This document shows positions 31,800-43,439 of a stretch of 64,000 nt of DNA, one piece after another. The DNA comes from Agriotes lineatus (Eukaryota; Arthropoda; Insecta; Coleoptera; Elateridae). The stretch's first letter is position 1; every line of letters begins with the position of its first letter. The position numbers and the translations under genes are program-made. The notes beneath the pieces were generated by a model. That model ran no database searches, was not told the DNA's origin, and saw only the letters and a list, made by a program, of their open reading frames with translations. The stretch covers positions 52,593,763 to 52,657,762 of the forward strand of contig OW679202.1 of NCBI GenBank assembly GCA_940337035.1. Direction: 5' to 3'.

Positions 31800-34440
31800 A
31801 CGGTTATCCATTAAGATGATATCGTCGAACAAAATTCTTCAGAATTGTGGATCAACGAGTAAGACAAACTGGAAACCTTGCATCAGTGCAAAATGTTGAC
31901 TGTATATGACCAAGAACTAAACGGACTGCGATATTGGATTTCGTAGTTAAAAAATACCAGAAGTACCGATCCGTCCTATTGCACTAGAATTAAATTTGGA
32001 AATAAAATTAACGTGGAAAGGTACCTACCATTTATGAATAGGAGTATCATCCATTTCACTATACTAAAAATTTATTCGATGTTTCCAGAAGACTACAACA
32101 GGCAAATTTATTTTTGTTACTGGTTACTGGAACAAATTGAAGCTGAACCAAACTTCCCTCTAGCTAGGCAGAGAGATCTGCACTGATGAATGTAATTTTA
32201 GTAGAGATAGCATGTTCAACCAGCACAATAAACATAATTACAGGAATATATCGAGGACATAGCCGAGTCTGCCCAAACAGCAACAAACAAGGGGATACCA
32301 AGGAGTTATATGCATATGTGAGAAAACTTACTAGGAAAGATAGAAGCCCCACTACCAAAAAAGACAAACAAGGTACAATACTATACACCATTGAACAACA
32401 GCTACATTGCTGGGCTGAACACTTTCAAGAAATCATGAATATTGAGAATTCAGGAGCGACGTTACCAAATCTCAGAAATATGCAAGAACTGCCAATAGAC
32501 ACAAATCCCCCATCTAAAGCTGAAATACAAAAGGCTTAATTGCTAAAAGTAGATAGAGACACCACAGTAAATATTATACATAATACAGAAAATTTGGGAT
32601 AGAGCATTTCCCAAAAGAATGTAAAGAGGTAATAATTGTAAATTTGCCAAAAAAGGCCATTTGAAAAACTGCTTACTTAGCATCGTGAACTAGATATTTT
32701 ATAAAATAATTCTACAAAAGATAACAGTCATGCTAGACAATAAATTGCATAATGCACAGAATGGGTTTAGGAAAAGGAGGTCATGTATAGATCATATTAA
32801 CGTCTTGCATATTATTATAGAGCAGTCTGTAGAATATCAATCGCCACTTTACCAGCTGTTTATTAATTTCGAACGAGTTTTCGATTCGGTTAATAGAGAG
32901 TATATATGAAGAGTTCTTGAAAACAAAGGCCTGCCGGAAAAACTCATAAGATTAATAAAAGAGAGCTATAATGGATATGAATGTAGAATATCGCATGAAG
33001 GTAAACTATCAGCACCGTTTGAAACAAAGAATGGAGTACACCAAGGCTGTATTATGTCACCGTTATTATTTCTCGTAGCTTTAGATGAAGTAGTATTAAA
33101 TATAAATAAGGGAAATAGAGGAATCACCTGGGGTATAACAGAATCATTACAAAATCTTGATTTCGATGACGACATATGTTTGCTTGCTGACAGTGGTAAA
33201 CATATTACCAAAAACGTAAGTGATTTAAATAGAGAAGTTGGCCAAGCCAGAATGAAATTGAATAAACGCAAAACTAAATCAATTCATGTAAACACTAAGC
33301 CTATACAGATATCCATTGACAACGATATCATCGAACAAGTAAATGAGTTTACATTTCTAGAAAGTGTGATGGCCCATGAAGATGGTGTACTAATAGATGT
33401 GTGAGCAAAGATCAAAACAGCGAGAGCTGTGTACATCTCACTAAATCAAATATGGAAGGAAGTGTAACAACATAAACTTAAAAACTAAACCAAAAACATT
33501 TAGGTCAATGGTGAAACCGGTACTTCTATACGGATCTGAAAGCTGGTCAATGACTAACATTATTAAACAAAAGTTGAGAATGTTTATAAACAGGTGCCTA
33601 TAATTTATACTTAAAATATGGTAGCCTGAAGTTGAGAGTAATGTGGAATTGTGGAGGAAAGCGAACCAAGAGGATATAGTGTTGGAAATTAGAAAAAGGA
33701 AAATGGGATGGTTAGGACACACCTTAAGAAAAGACCCACAGGCGATATGTAAGAAAGTTTTACAATGAAACCCTCAGAGCTCAAGGAAGCAAGGGCACCC
33801 CAGGTAGATGTGGAGAAGAACATTACATAATGAAACAAACAAGTCCATCGCACAGCTTAGTTCCCTAGCAGAGAACCGAACTGAATGGAAAAACTTATGC
33901 AGCATCCTATGCCCCAAGAGGGACTAACAGGACATACTACTACTACTACAGTTTAGGAAATCTTAAATTCACTCATAAAGCAAACAATAAACATTGTTTA
34001 AGTGTTAACGCATGGGCTGTAATATTGGAAAACCATTTTATTGGACCAGCTTTTATACCAGAATGACTTCGAGAGGATTTTCTGTATTTTTAGCAGATGA
34101 GTGTAAGGATCTTATTGCCCATTTTGCTTTGGCTGTAGTAAATAACTCATGGTTTCACTTAGATGATGCACCCGCACACAATGATGAGATGGGTCAGTAA
34201 CAATGTCCTACCCTAATCAGTGGATTGACAAGAATGTTCAGTTGCTTGCCTTGAAGGGCATCAGACTTGACTGCAATCAATTTATTTCCTTATAGTAAAA
34301 AATGTAGACTACTGAACTCCTACCCAAAATAAAGTTTATCTAATACAACGTATTGAAGCAGCTTTTCAAGCAGTTGATTAAAGTATGCTTCAAAAGCTTG
34401 CTAATAACATAATCATAAGGGGTTAACATTGTTTGGATAC
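31800..34440 (+). pseudogene. DDE transposase relic, split by an RTE-type LINE
   Basis: Left part (31810-32260): FFRIVDQRVRQTGNL, PEDYNRQIYFCYWLLEQIEA, then TDECNFSRDSMFNQHNKHNY, the first acidic block of insect transposases with the TDEA.F.R.G.FN.HN.H pattern. Right part (33955-34330): FTHKANNKHCLSVNAWAVIL, ENHFIGPAFIPE, WFHLDDAPAHN (second block, Gln to Leu) and RASDLTAINLF (third block). The parts continue one another, so the intervening 32262-33950 DNA was inserted later. Several frame changes; inactive. Confidence 0.7.
32262..33950 (+). pseudogene. RTE-type LINE reverse transcriptase, inserted in a transposase relic
   Basis: Begins with linker sequence (KELYAYVRKLTRKDRSPTTK, LHCWAEHFQEIMN), then RT palm in broken frames (NGFRKRRSCIDHI, FERVFDSVNRE), GVHQGCIMSPLLFLVALDEV, the active-site region LDFDDDICLLAD (Ala to Asp), TFLESVMAHEDG, then KMGWLGHTLRKD and the C-terminus MWRRTLHNETNKSIAQLSSL, AENRTEWKNLCSILCPKRD. 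The tail ends in (ACT)n at about 33930-33952; short tandem-repeat tails are usual for RTE-type elements. It is 5'-truncated and has many stops. Confidence 0.78.
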
Positions 34441-34624
34441 ATAAGGCTGTACCTTTAAACATCTTTAGTTGATCAGTGCTTTCTATAATCCAAGTGTTTT
34501 TTTTTAATAGCTATTGCCTACTTATTTAGTTGTATTTAGATATAAGCTCTCATTTCATTTATTTTTCTGCTAGACCTACCTACATAAAAAATATTTTAAT
34601 TAAATATTATATCAATGGCATAAG

Positions 34625-34999
34625 AAGCCGGGTAGCACAGTTGGAAAAGCTCTAGGCTTACATTAAGCAAGTCCTCGGTTCGAATACCATGACGGCCAGA
34701 ATTTTTCCTCAACCTTGGCTATTGGAATCGGGCTCGCTGAGACCATTCACAGTTGGGCACCAAATTAACTGTGCTCTACTCAAAACCACAGACTTAAAAG
34801 ATAGAGTAACAAAATCAACACAATCACCATGACACACACCTCACACAATGGTTGCTGCGCAAACTCAAAAAGGTGCGCTGCAACTTTGTATCCCGAATCC
34901 GAGGCAAGTTGGACATTGTACCACCAGATGCAAGCACATAAAGCACCAGCCTCTGCACCGCAAGGTAAAATGAGGTTATCGATAATACATACATAATAC
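34625..34999 (+). mobile_element. tRNA-derived SINE
   Basis: The head resembles a tRNA: GCCGGGTAGCACAGTTGG with A box TAGCACAGTTGG at 34633-34644, and B box GGTTCGAATACC at 34677-34688, 32 bp apart. An unrelated body of about 300 bp follows, ending in ATACATACATAATACAT (34983-34999). This is the arrangement of a SINE transcribed by RNA polymerase III. I did not find target duplications. Confidence 0.72.
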
Positions 35000-35685
35000 A
35001 TTATGTCAATTGCGACAATCCAGCCTTACCTACATAGAAATGAAACAACACTGTCAACTAGGCTGGTTTTTACATTATTAGAGCCTCGTTACACTTTTAA
35101 AAACACAATTCAAAGATTCTTTTTAATATTGCTGGCGTACTCAGAAAGTGCCCCTTAATATCGCAATATGGAGTTAATCTGCCATTTTTCAGCATCCTGT
35201 AGTTTGCATAATATGATGAAAATTGATTTAGCTAAAGTAAATATCTGTTAATTTTTGTTTAAAGGTTTACATTGTATAATACACCAGTTTATAATTAGGG
35301 CACTACAGTTAGTGATTGCACACTTGATTAGATAATTGAAAAAAAGCTTATAATTTCCAATCTACATCAAGCGATACAGTTTTCTATAATAAATTCAACG
35401 TACGAAAAAATATTTTATTCCCAAAATTAAAAGTCACTTAATAATTGCCCATTATTAGCAATCTGCAAAATACACTCGATTGATTGGTTACAATAATACT
35501 TTTATATAGGTACTATTGGAAGATAAATAATTGGTACGACTGTATTATAAAGTACGCTGAATTAAAGAAACTTTGACGTATTGAAGTGCTCTTGAATGTT
35601 AAATTTAATAATAATGAGGTATTTCAGGAGACAATAAAAAAGCAAAATTGGTAAAGTGAAAACAACAATATTTAGTCACACATTG
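35000..35685. other. No recognised gene
   Basis: AT-rich intergenic sequence; nothing identifiable on either strand. Confidence 0.45.
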
Positions 35686-35689
35686 GCAA

Positions 35690-36060
35690 ACTTTTTCCTT
35701 CTGTTTATTTTCTTTCGATAGAAGAGATTTCTGTGATGCCGTCGAGTTCCGTATGCCTGCTTCTGTTAAATGTTTTCTTACGGTATGGGCTCCAATAGGG
35801 AAATTGGTTCCTTGTTTAGCCTCCATAGTTGTGGAGAACAAATGGTCTCTCACGTAAGTAATTGGAGCTTTGTCTTGATTATAGATTGTTTTCTGTTTAC
35901 GACCCGCACCAGTAGCCCGGGCCATGAAATATGTTTCCTCCCATTTCCTGAACCTAGCAGATGATCTGCCACTCCTTGCAAAGACAATCTCTCTTCCAGT
36001 TTGGCAATGGTGATTAGTTTTTCTGCCTTCGAAAGAATATGGTATGGCATTTTGATTATT
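35690..36060 (-). pseudogene. Tc1-like transposase N-terminal fragment
   Basis: Minus strand in two frames: LSKAEKLITIAKLEERLSLQ-G-VADHLLG (first HTH) and, after a frame change, GRSSARFRKWEET, GAGRKQKT (the GRPR-like linker), then TYVRDHLFSTT, IGAHTVRKHLTEAGIRN-STA (second HTH). This matches the DNA-binding half of a Tc1-type transposase; the DDE half is absent. Confidence 0.72.
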
Positions 36061-36064
36061 TACA

Positions 36065-36700
36065 CAGACTTTGAGAATGACAAATTCATTCATAATCATA
36101 ACCTCTTTTACCGAAACTGCAGCAGTACCAATTATTTATCTCGCAATAGCACCTACATTTTACATTTTTGTTAGCTGATAAATCAGGCGGAAGCTATTTG
36201 TACTATGAAAACTCACAATTTAAAAGCCTATTGCGCCACAAATAGGATTGAATTTACAGACTTCTAGCATAGGTACATTGTTGTTTGAATAAAAAGTGAG
36301 GTTAAAAAAACATATAAAACTCAACTGCTTCTTATATAATATAATAAATGAACACCAATCAGTAGGTATTCATATAGGAAATATGTAAATTACTACATCG
36401 TGAGTAACGATATATTTAGTGTTTTTAAACTAATTTATTGTCCCTGAACACACCATAACATGTACCCTAGCATTTCAACTTTTCAACCAGTAAATAGTAG
36501 GTACACGATTGTGTTAAGCTTTAAAACAGTAAACTAGCAATTAAATTTACAGCATATCTGTTTGTTATAGCAATTATTATCAAGCACTTACCCACAAAAA
36601 TTAAAAAAAACACCCTTCACCCTTCCAAATGACGCTTTCAAATGTACAACAATGTTGCCAGATGTAGCAGAATTACGCTTCTGATGGCGATTTCATCTAG
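36065..36700. other. No recognised gene
   Basis: AT-rich intergenic sequence without coding or repeat signature. Confidence 0.45.
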
Positions 36701-36902
36701 TCAGAGCCGGATTAAGGATATGTGAGGCCCAGCGCTATGTTTTTTTAGAGGCCCCATTCCCATTTATGCAACGGGTACAAAGGGATCTAAATGATTCAAA
36801 ACCGCACTAGATTATAACCTTCGAATCTTTTCGAGGCCCCCGAAATTTGGTGGCACGGGGCTGCAGTCCCCTTACCCCCCCCCCCCCTTAATCCGGCTCT
36901 GA
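36701..36902. mobile_element. hAT-like MITE with 17-bp inverted repeats
   Basis: Ends TCAGAGCCGGATTAAGG and the exact complement CCTTAATCCGGCTCTGA. The flanks (tcatctag and acaactag) agree at six of eight bases, suggesting a decayed 8-bp target duplication as made by hAT elements. A run of 13 C lies just inside the right end (36875-36887). 202 bp, no coding capacity. Confidence 0.72.
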
Positions 36903-38660
36903 CAACTAGCGGTGATGCAACGGTGGACAAAAATTTTCCGAAAAGTCACGAATCTTTGTACCGTTTGTTACCAATTATAATGGAATAAATTGAATAGAAA
37001 GGTAAAACCAAAAATTAAATTTTGATAAAAGAAAATTTGAATTAAAAAAAATCCCATATGCGGTCTAAATAACAGTTAGTGATTTATCTATAAAAACGGT
37101 GATAAATAATTAATAGTAACTTGTATATCAAGACAGTAAAGTTTAGCTTTTTATCACGAATGTGCATTTAGTTGCCGAGGACCGTAAGAGCGAGGCAAAT
37201 AAACCACATGAGGTATAAAAAGAAACTTGTTAGTTCCTTATTACTATAATAACTGGGCGATCTTCCAAAGAACCAAAGTTAGGTACACTTCGGTGCAAAT
37301 TCCGGCCGCCAGCTCAGCGATTGGAGAACGTGTAGTTCTTAACGACATAAATGGAACAGTAGAACACTAATTAATGAATGCCCAGAGCGCCAACAATTTT
37401 TGTAGTAACGGTAAATGCACCCCGGTGAACTAACGAGAAATTGTAAACTCAAAACATACCAAACACTATACTATACTTCCTGAAAGATAACTCCAAATAA
37501 ACGCAATCAAGCCGTAACTAATTCATCCTGTAAACTGGTAAATCGGATCATTTAATATAGCTTAAATATCACAGTACAAGCTTACATTTAATGACACACA
37601 AATCGCATAAATTTAATCTACAGAAACGCTCTAGACTAGCTAATATACCCACAGTTTCAAACACAAACAGCAATATGCAACATATTAAAATCAAGCAGCT
37701 TCGCAAGCTACTTAGCCGCAAAAGATCCTGGTTCTGGAGGAAACGGCACGCAATTCTCGAGCTTTCGGCCGAGAAGTTCCTGCGGCCATATGTGGTATTG
37801 TTCAGCGCGAAACGGCGCTGCTCCAACGGGAATAGGGTACCAAAATACGCATCATTCATGTGCCCTAGTATGAGCGCTGGCGACAAGAGGAACGGTTCTG
37901 TGACGGCTCAAGAACATCGATCCGCGGGACCCGCAGCACGTCGTCATAAACCTGCATTAATCTTGCCTGATACTGCTTGCTGTAAGAGGAAAAAAGGTCC
38001 TAGTAGAACACGCAAGGACAGGCTTCCTAACGCGAAATAGCTACTCACCCCAGGTGGTTTTTGGGCACAAAAAAACCGCTCGTGAGTGCAATCACTGACA
38101 AATCCGCCGAAGCGAAGGAAACATTGTCCTTTTATGGGCTCGGGGGTTTTAAATCCACGAAAACGTGAGGGTTTACATAACATCAATACATTAATCTAAC
38201 CAAAAACCCTTTTAAAACATCCCCGAACTAGTGAATTGCACCGTAAATAAACTGCTCGCTTCGAGCTGCTAGCGAAGAAGGAAGCGTCAAGGCCTGCAAT
38301 CGGTTTTCCCCAGATAAAAGCATATCGCAATTGTCACGGCCAAATGCCGGTGCGCGGTACGCGGGAAAATAGCATTCGAATTCGAAATTACGACAGGTGG
38401 CGTATTCTACACGTAACAAACTTCAGTGCTGAGGACAACATTATATTTTATTTAAATCGAGAACTCGTGAACGTACAACATTTAACCAACTTTTGCAGGT
38501 TATGTTGACTTCGGTTGACGTTTACCTGTCGCACCGTCACCTAGAAAAAGTCGTAAAACAATAGATTACTTTACTGTCGATTTTTCGTATTTTAATGACG
38601 ATTTCGAAGTTCTTCACTGTCGATTTAGAAAAAACCTATAATATCTGTATTTTTGTCTGT
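36903..38660. other. Unidentified region with a GC- and CpG-rich core (about 37690-38420)
   Basis: The core is visibly richer in G+C and CpG than the rest of the window and is open in more than one frame (for example 37591-38040 on the plus strand and 37944-38186 on the minus strand), which is expected from composition alone. I recognise no protein domain. A good minus-strand donor (GGGTGAGTAG, about 38040) could mark a promoter-proximal exon. Could be a CpG-rich promoter or an unknown repeat. Confidence 0.4.
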
Positions 38661-38738
38661 GTATATTTGGTTGCCTAAATGCCATCCGTAAGCAATGTCC
38701 AGTGCTGTACCGATTCATTGTTTTACCTAATGGCAAAT

Positions 38739-38876
38739 ATTTGTTGCCATAGCTATCGGGGAATAGCACTACTAAACGTTGGTTATAAAATTTTAAGTGC
38801 AGCGATATCTAGGAAATTAACACAGAAACATAAATATGGAGAGAGAGGTAGACGATTATTAGAATGCCTTTAAGTA
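38739..38876 (+). pseudogene. RTE-type LINE fragment (RT start)
   Basis: CHSYRGIALLNVGYKILSAA followed by ISRKL matches the N-terminal RT block (NYRGI.LLN..YKI.S..I..RL) of animal LINEs. Only about 45 residues are present. Confidence 0.7.
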
Positions 38877-39356
38877 GGGGAGGCCAACTTTCGAACACAC
38901 TTTCACTCTGCAACAAATACTAAAGAAAAGTTACGAAAAAAACTCCGAATTACTTTATCTTTTTATAGAATTTATAAGCTAATCAAGTTGATTGACATTA
39001 TAGTGATTACCGAATCCTGGCATACTGAGTCCATTAAAAACCAAGAATTTATGCATCATAATAATAATAATAAATTTATTTTTTCCTTTCTTTTCATAAT
39101 GTACAGTAAATGTAAAAAATAGAATGGCACCTGACTATAGTCGTATGCGCCAACAGAAATTTCTTAAAACTAACGCAACTTAATATAAATATTGTTACGT
39201 GTTTAACGCTCGGGCTATTTAAAAATTATACGACGCTTCTTGTATTAAACATTTATTTACAACTATTATTTATTATTATTTACAAACACGAATTACTTAT
39301 AAACTAGGGGCACTATTTCTAACAACGATACACTCATTAATAATTATTTATATACG

Positions 39357-39730
39357 CCTTAGCATAGAATTTCGGCTTAGACCGCGTAGTATTTGTATAT
39401 GAACACCCAGCATTTTCTGGCTTAATGTGCCTTGCACCTTGTGAAGTCGAGCAAAAACCCGCGCGATGGCCATGCTCTTTGGTGGCTCGTGTTGTTTGAG
39501 TATCTTGAGAACGAGGATACTTAGGCAGATTTGGCCGTTTTGCTGGTTGTGCATCCATATTCACTAACGTTTCGCAAGACCTTGCAGCTTGCATCATCAG
39601 AGTGAAAGTCGCAGTGGCCATCGCACGCGTTTTTGCTCGACTTCACAAGGTGCAAGGCACATTAAGCCAGAAAATGCTGGGTGTTCATATACAAATACTA
39701 CGCGGTCTAAGCCGAAATTCTATGCTAAGG
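39357..39730. repeat. 116-bp inverted repeat inside the LTR-like element
   Basis: Arms 39357-39472 and 39615-39730 are complementary with about two mismatches, separated by 142 bp. Transcribed, this would form a long double-stranded hairpin. Confidence 0.85.
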
Positions 39731-40030
39731 AGAATAATTCGAGTAACCGCGAAAGCCTCAAACAATACATAATTATATACGGCTTAACAGTAATGATTTA
39801 TATGGTTATACACTTTATTTATTTACACTGGATTAAACATCAATTATTTATGTTGCTATTTATTTTATACGCGTCTATTTATGTAGCAGCTTACGCCTTT
39901 CGAGCTGAATGAGAACTGAACTGTCTATTCCTGCTGACACGTATTTATATATCACGAATGAGTCATTCCTAGAAACGTCCAGACCTTGCTCGATTACTCC
40001 AGCGACGCTGACGTGTTCGCGCGCAAGGTC

Positions 40031-40109
40031 GTTCTGGAATATTCTGGAATGTTCTGATGCGATCCGGCCTGAAGGTCGTTACACTTTCTGGAATGATCTG
40101 GAATGTTCT
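40031..40109. promoter_or_regulatory. Two heat-shock-element arrays in a tandem duplication
   Basis: 40031-40055 reads as five contiguous 5-bp units alternating nTTCn and nGAAn (GTTCT GGAAT ATTCT GGAAT GTTCT). 40085-40109 repeats the pattern with one mismatched unit (GATCT). Three or more such units are the established heat-shock-factor binding site. The arrays lie in a 54-bp tandem duplication at the right end of the LTR-like element. Confidence 0.68.
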
Positions 40110-41102
40110 GACGCGATCCGGCCCGAAGGTCGTTACAATATAAACACAAGCATGCAAAAAGTATGAAACTGAAATGTTTATAAACCAATAGGTATATAGA
40201 TTTTAAAAAAGACAGATCAAATAACATTACTGTTAAATTAGATGGCGGCGGTGTTCTAATTATCATTAAAATAGAATTTCGTGCCTCTGTTATGGAAGTT
40301 AGTCCAGTTGATAGGGAAGAAATCTGGTTATCTTTTACTATCAGTAATAAGAAGTTTATTTTTTGTGCCGTTTATTTTCCACCTGGTGCTGCCTACGAGA
40401 AATTCTTTCATCACTGTGTGTTACTCGAAACTTCTATAAGTGTATAAGTAAACCATGGCTCATTATTTATTGTAGGTGTATGTGAAATATTCAGTGGCAA
40501 GTAGAGGAGGAATTAAATGGCTTATCTGCTGTTCACCATATAGAATATCTGTTCATACTGTGGTCTTCGTCAATTTAATGATACCAAAAATATAAATAAT
40601 GTGACTTTGGATTTATTTTTTTTTAATACGGGCTTGGAAATTGCCAACGCTGAATCTCTACTTCGATGTGATAATCATCATCCGTCATTCTTACCATATC
40701 TAGGTGTTTCTGTATCTGAATTACGTGAACTCTGTTACGAGAATTGTATTTTGTTTATGACAACTTAAAATTATAGTACTTATCGAATGTTAATTGGGAT
40801 TTATTATTTGTTAATGGCGATCTAGATACTTGTATACGAAATTTTTGTGATGTATTACATTCAGGTTTGAATTGGTCAATTCCAGATTTAATTCGCTTCG
40901 TTAAAGCAAAGAAAGCAGCTCACAATAAATTTAAGCAATCTCAAACTAATATTATGTGACATTAATGAATGACATTTGTGATTGGTGCATTCAAAGCCGA
41001 GCAAGGTCGCAGCTAAGCGCAGTGATGAAAACGCGAATAGAGGCGAAGGTCAAAGTTTTGCGCGCCCAAAAGCAACGCAATCTAAAGTATACACACGCGG
41101 AC

Positions 41103-42214
41103 GGGTGGTAAACTGAAAATGGAAAGAGAAAACGGCAAAAAATTATGCAGGCAGTGTCTATGAATATACAGACGCTACAAATAGAAGAAATGCAGAGAGA
41201 ATTGAAAAAGAGTAGTTTAGAATTGCAAAAGAGTAGCGTAGAATTACATAAAATCATTTCGGAAATAAAAAGGAAAGAAGAGGAAGTAGATCCAGATATA
41301 AAAGCACTATATAAGAAATTAGAAGAACTACAAAAAAGTGCCAAGAACAGCGGACAACCAGTTACAACACGAGAATCAAATACTCCGCATAGGAACTCTT
41401 ACAGTTACAAAAGAAAAAAGGCAGTAAGAAGGAAAAAAGACACTGGAGGAGAAGAACCGAAGAACTGGGTATTAAAACAAATAAAAAATGGAACGAGAAG
41501 AAGAAGTTCACAATAGTTACGTAGAATGTCCGAGGGACCTATGAGGAAAGGGCTCTAATATCCTTAATACAAGTGTTAAAACAATATCAAGTGGATATAG
41601 CGGCGATACAAGAAACCAAACAGAAGGGTAATGAGACAATGGAAATTGATAATTATACGTTTTTAAAGAGCGGAAACAAAAGCAGAATGCTGGGGACTGG
41701 ATTTCTAATTAACAATGAATTAAAACAAAGAGTAGTAAATTTTACACCGGTCTCAGACAGACTATGCTGGCTGAGAATCAAAATAAAAGGAAGACAACTA
41801 AGCATACTGAATGTACATGCCCCTACAGAATTACAGGAAGGAGAGGTAAAAGACGAGTTTTATGAAGAAATGGAGCGCATTTTCTAAAGTATACCTAGAT
41901 ACGACGTGAAGATGCTAATAGGTAATTGCAATGCGAAGGTGGGAAAGGAAGAAATCTATAGAACAATCGTGGGTAAATATAGTAAACATGAAAGTAGTAA
42001 CGATCACGGCAAAAGGCTAATCGGTTTTGCAGCAGAAAAGGAAATGGTAGTAAAAGAAACACAATATCAAATGAAAGACATATATAAAGGAACCTGGAGG
42101 TCCCCAGATGGAAACACAGAGAATCAGGTGGATCATGTATTGATCGAAAAACAGCACACCCAATATATAACAAAAGTCAGAAGCTACAGGATTTTTGTAA
42201 CAGTACTTCATTAA
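41103..42214 (+). pseudogene. RTE-type LINE, coiled-coil leader and endonuclease
   Basis: 41145-41516 encodes a Lys/Glu-rich coiled coil with a repeated KKSSLELQKSS/KSSVELHK unit, ending in a basic tail; it may be ORF1 or the leader of ORF2. From about 41560 the endonuclease reads VDIAAIQETKQKG (catalytic Glu), GTGFLINNELK, LSILNVHAPTE, then after a stop LIGNCNAKVGKEE (GDFNAKVG with Gly-Asp-Phe altered), SNDHGKRLIGFA and WRSPDGNTENQVDHVLI. Motifs and order fit RTE-type endonucleases. The RT is missing. Confidence 0.75.
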
Positions 42215-43439
42215 CAGGGCTAGATTACAGTTTCTAGAAGCCATTTAAATAGATATTAATTAGAATTGAAAAATATTTCTCCTAAAAAGCGCCTTGCATA
42301 AAAAACGTAAAAATTATGCAAACATACTACTTTTCCGTAAATAATAAAAAATCTAAAGAACTAATTAACAATTTATATTATTTTTTTCCAATTATAAATT
42401 TTTAGTCTTCACATACAAAAATTTGAATTTTAATTTTAAGTCTTGGTATGTGAAATTTTGAAAAATATTTAAAAAATTGAAAAATTAATTTTTAGCTAAA
42501 GTTAAAAAAAATAGCGGTTTTCTGGCCTTGAGATTGTTCAGTTAGATAAAAGCAGCACACTCTAAAAAAATCTCAATAAAATCTTACTTAATTTCCGAAA
42601 AATAGCACTTTTGGATTTTGGCAATTTCGAAAAACTTTATTTTCTAAATAAGTAAAAATCACTCGGTATATATGATAGAGGCTAAATAGGTTTTTAAACA
42701 AGCACAAATTATTGACGTATAGTTTTTAGGAAAAATCAAAAATCTAAATTTTTCCCATATTATGCCGACTTTTTGGCGGACACTGTATATTCGCACACAT
42801 GAATTGATGTATTGCTGCCTAGTTTATTATCAAAAATGTTAATGCTGGCGTTAAATTAAAAAGGAAACGTGTCACTTTTAAAATATATCTTACAAATAAA
42901 ATGAAGGTAATTTTAAAATAGAATGACAACGCTGTTAGTTTCTCATGGTTTAGGAATCTTGTGTTGGCAACTTGGCATTACGATTACGTGAAATAATACG
43001 GTGGTGGTATTGTCTGTTCAGCGGCGCCAACCCGTACGATATTTATTCCCCGGACCCCACACAGCGCCGCCGATTTTAGGAATCTTCTGCGATGTATAGC
43101 ATGTCATGTGTTTCAATTAACTTAAATAGGGAAACATTATACTAATTGAATATAGGTACAATTCGAAATTTAATAACTAATGCTGTAGTTTTAGTACGAT
43201 AGTTTGGACAAGAATACGACAGTAGTGCTATATCTTTTCCTTATGCAGTTGGCAACGCTGGTTGTATTCCCGCCATTTAAACTGGCTTGCAGATATTGAA
43301 TGCATAACCTGTGCACTGTGCTGAACTCGACCAACAAGTAGACGCTTAACATTTACAGCAAAAACAAAGGTACGTAATGCTGGCAAAACTTATATATTTT
43401 AATGTAGGCACATAATATGTATTAACACTCCATCACACG
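42215..43439. other. No recognised gene
   Basis: AT-rich; 42300-42790 ends in GGCGGACACTGTATA, which resembles a Tc1/mariner-type terminus, but I find no partner end. Nothing coding. Confidence 0.4.

Larger units (their letters stand above)
39193..40137 (+). mobile_element. Solo-LTR-like element (945 bp) with 4-bp target duplication
   Basis: Begins TGTTACG and ends CGTTACA, a perfect 7-bp terminal inversion of the TG...CA type, and is flanked by ATAT on both sides (39189-39192, 40138-40141), the duplication size made by many LTR-retrotransposon integrases. No internal retroviral-type coding region, so it fits a solo LTR. Contains a 116-bp inverted repeat and two heat-shock-element arrays listed separately. 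A DNA transposon with 4-bp duplications is the alternative. Confidence 0.62.
38957..40945 (+). pseudogene. CR1/Jockey-like LINE endonuclease and linker, interrupted at 39058-40189
   Basis: Left piece: IDIIVITESWHTESIKNQEF (38988-39055), the first catalytic Glu block. Right piece: DFKKDRSNNIT, DGGGVLIIIKIEFRAS, FIFCAVYFPPGAAYEKFF (40200-40440), then LDLFFFNTGLEIANAESLLR and HHPSFLPYL (40600-40700) and NWDLLFVNGDLDTCIRNF, IPDLIRFVKAKKAAHNKF (40795-40940). This is the same family type as the LINE at 62166-64000. Stops and frame changes; no RT follows. Confidence 0.75.

Noticed and set aside
34625..34700. Functional tRNA gene
   Set aside because: A and B boxes are present but the acceptor stem does not pair and a SINE body follows.
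37591..38040. 149-codon plus-strand frame in the GC-rich island
   Set aside because: Overlapping frames on the other strand are equally open and no domain is visible; likely a composition effect.
42770..42790. GGCGGACACTGTATA as the end of a complete Tc1/mariner-type element
   Set aside because: No matching inverted end was found to the left within the window.
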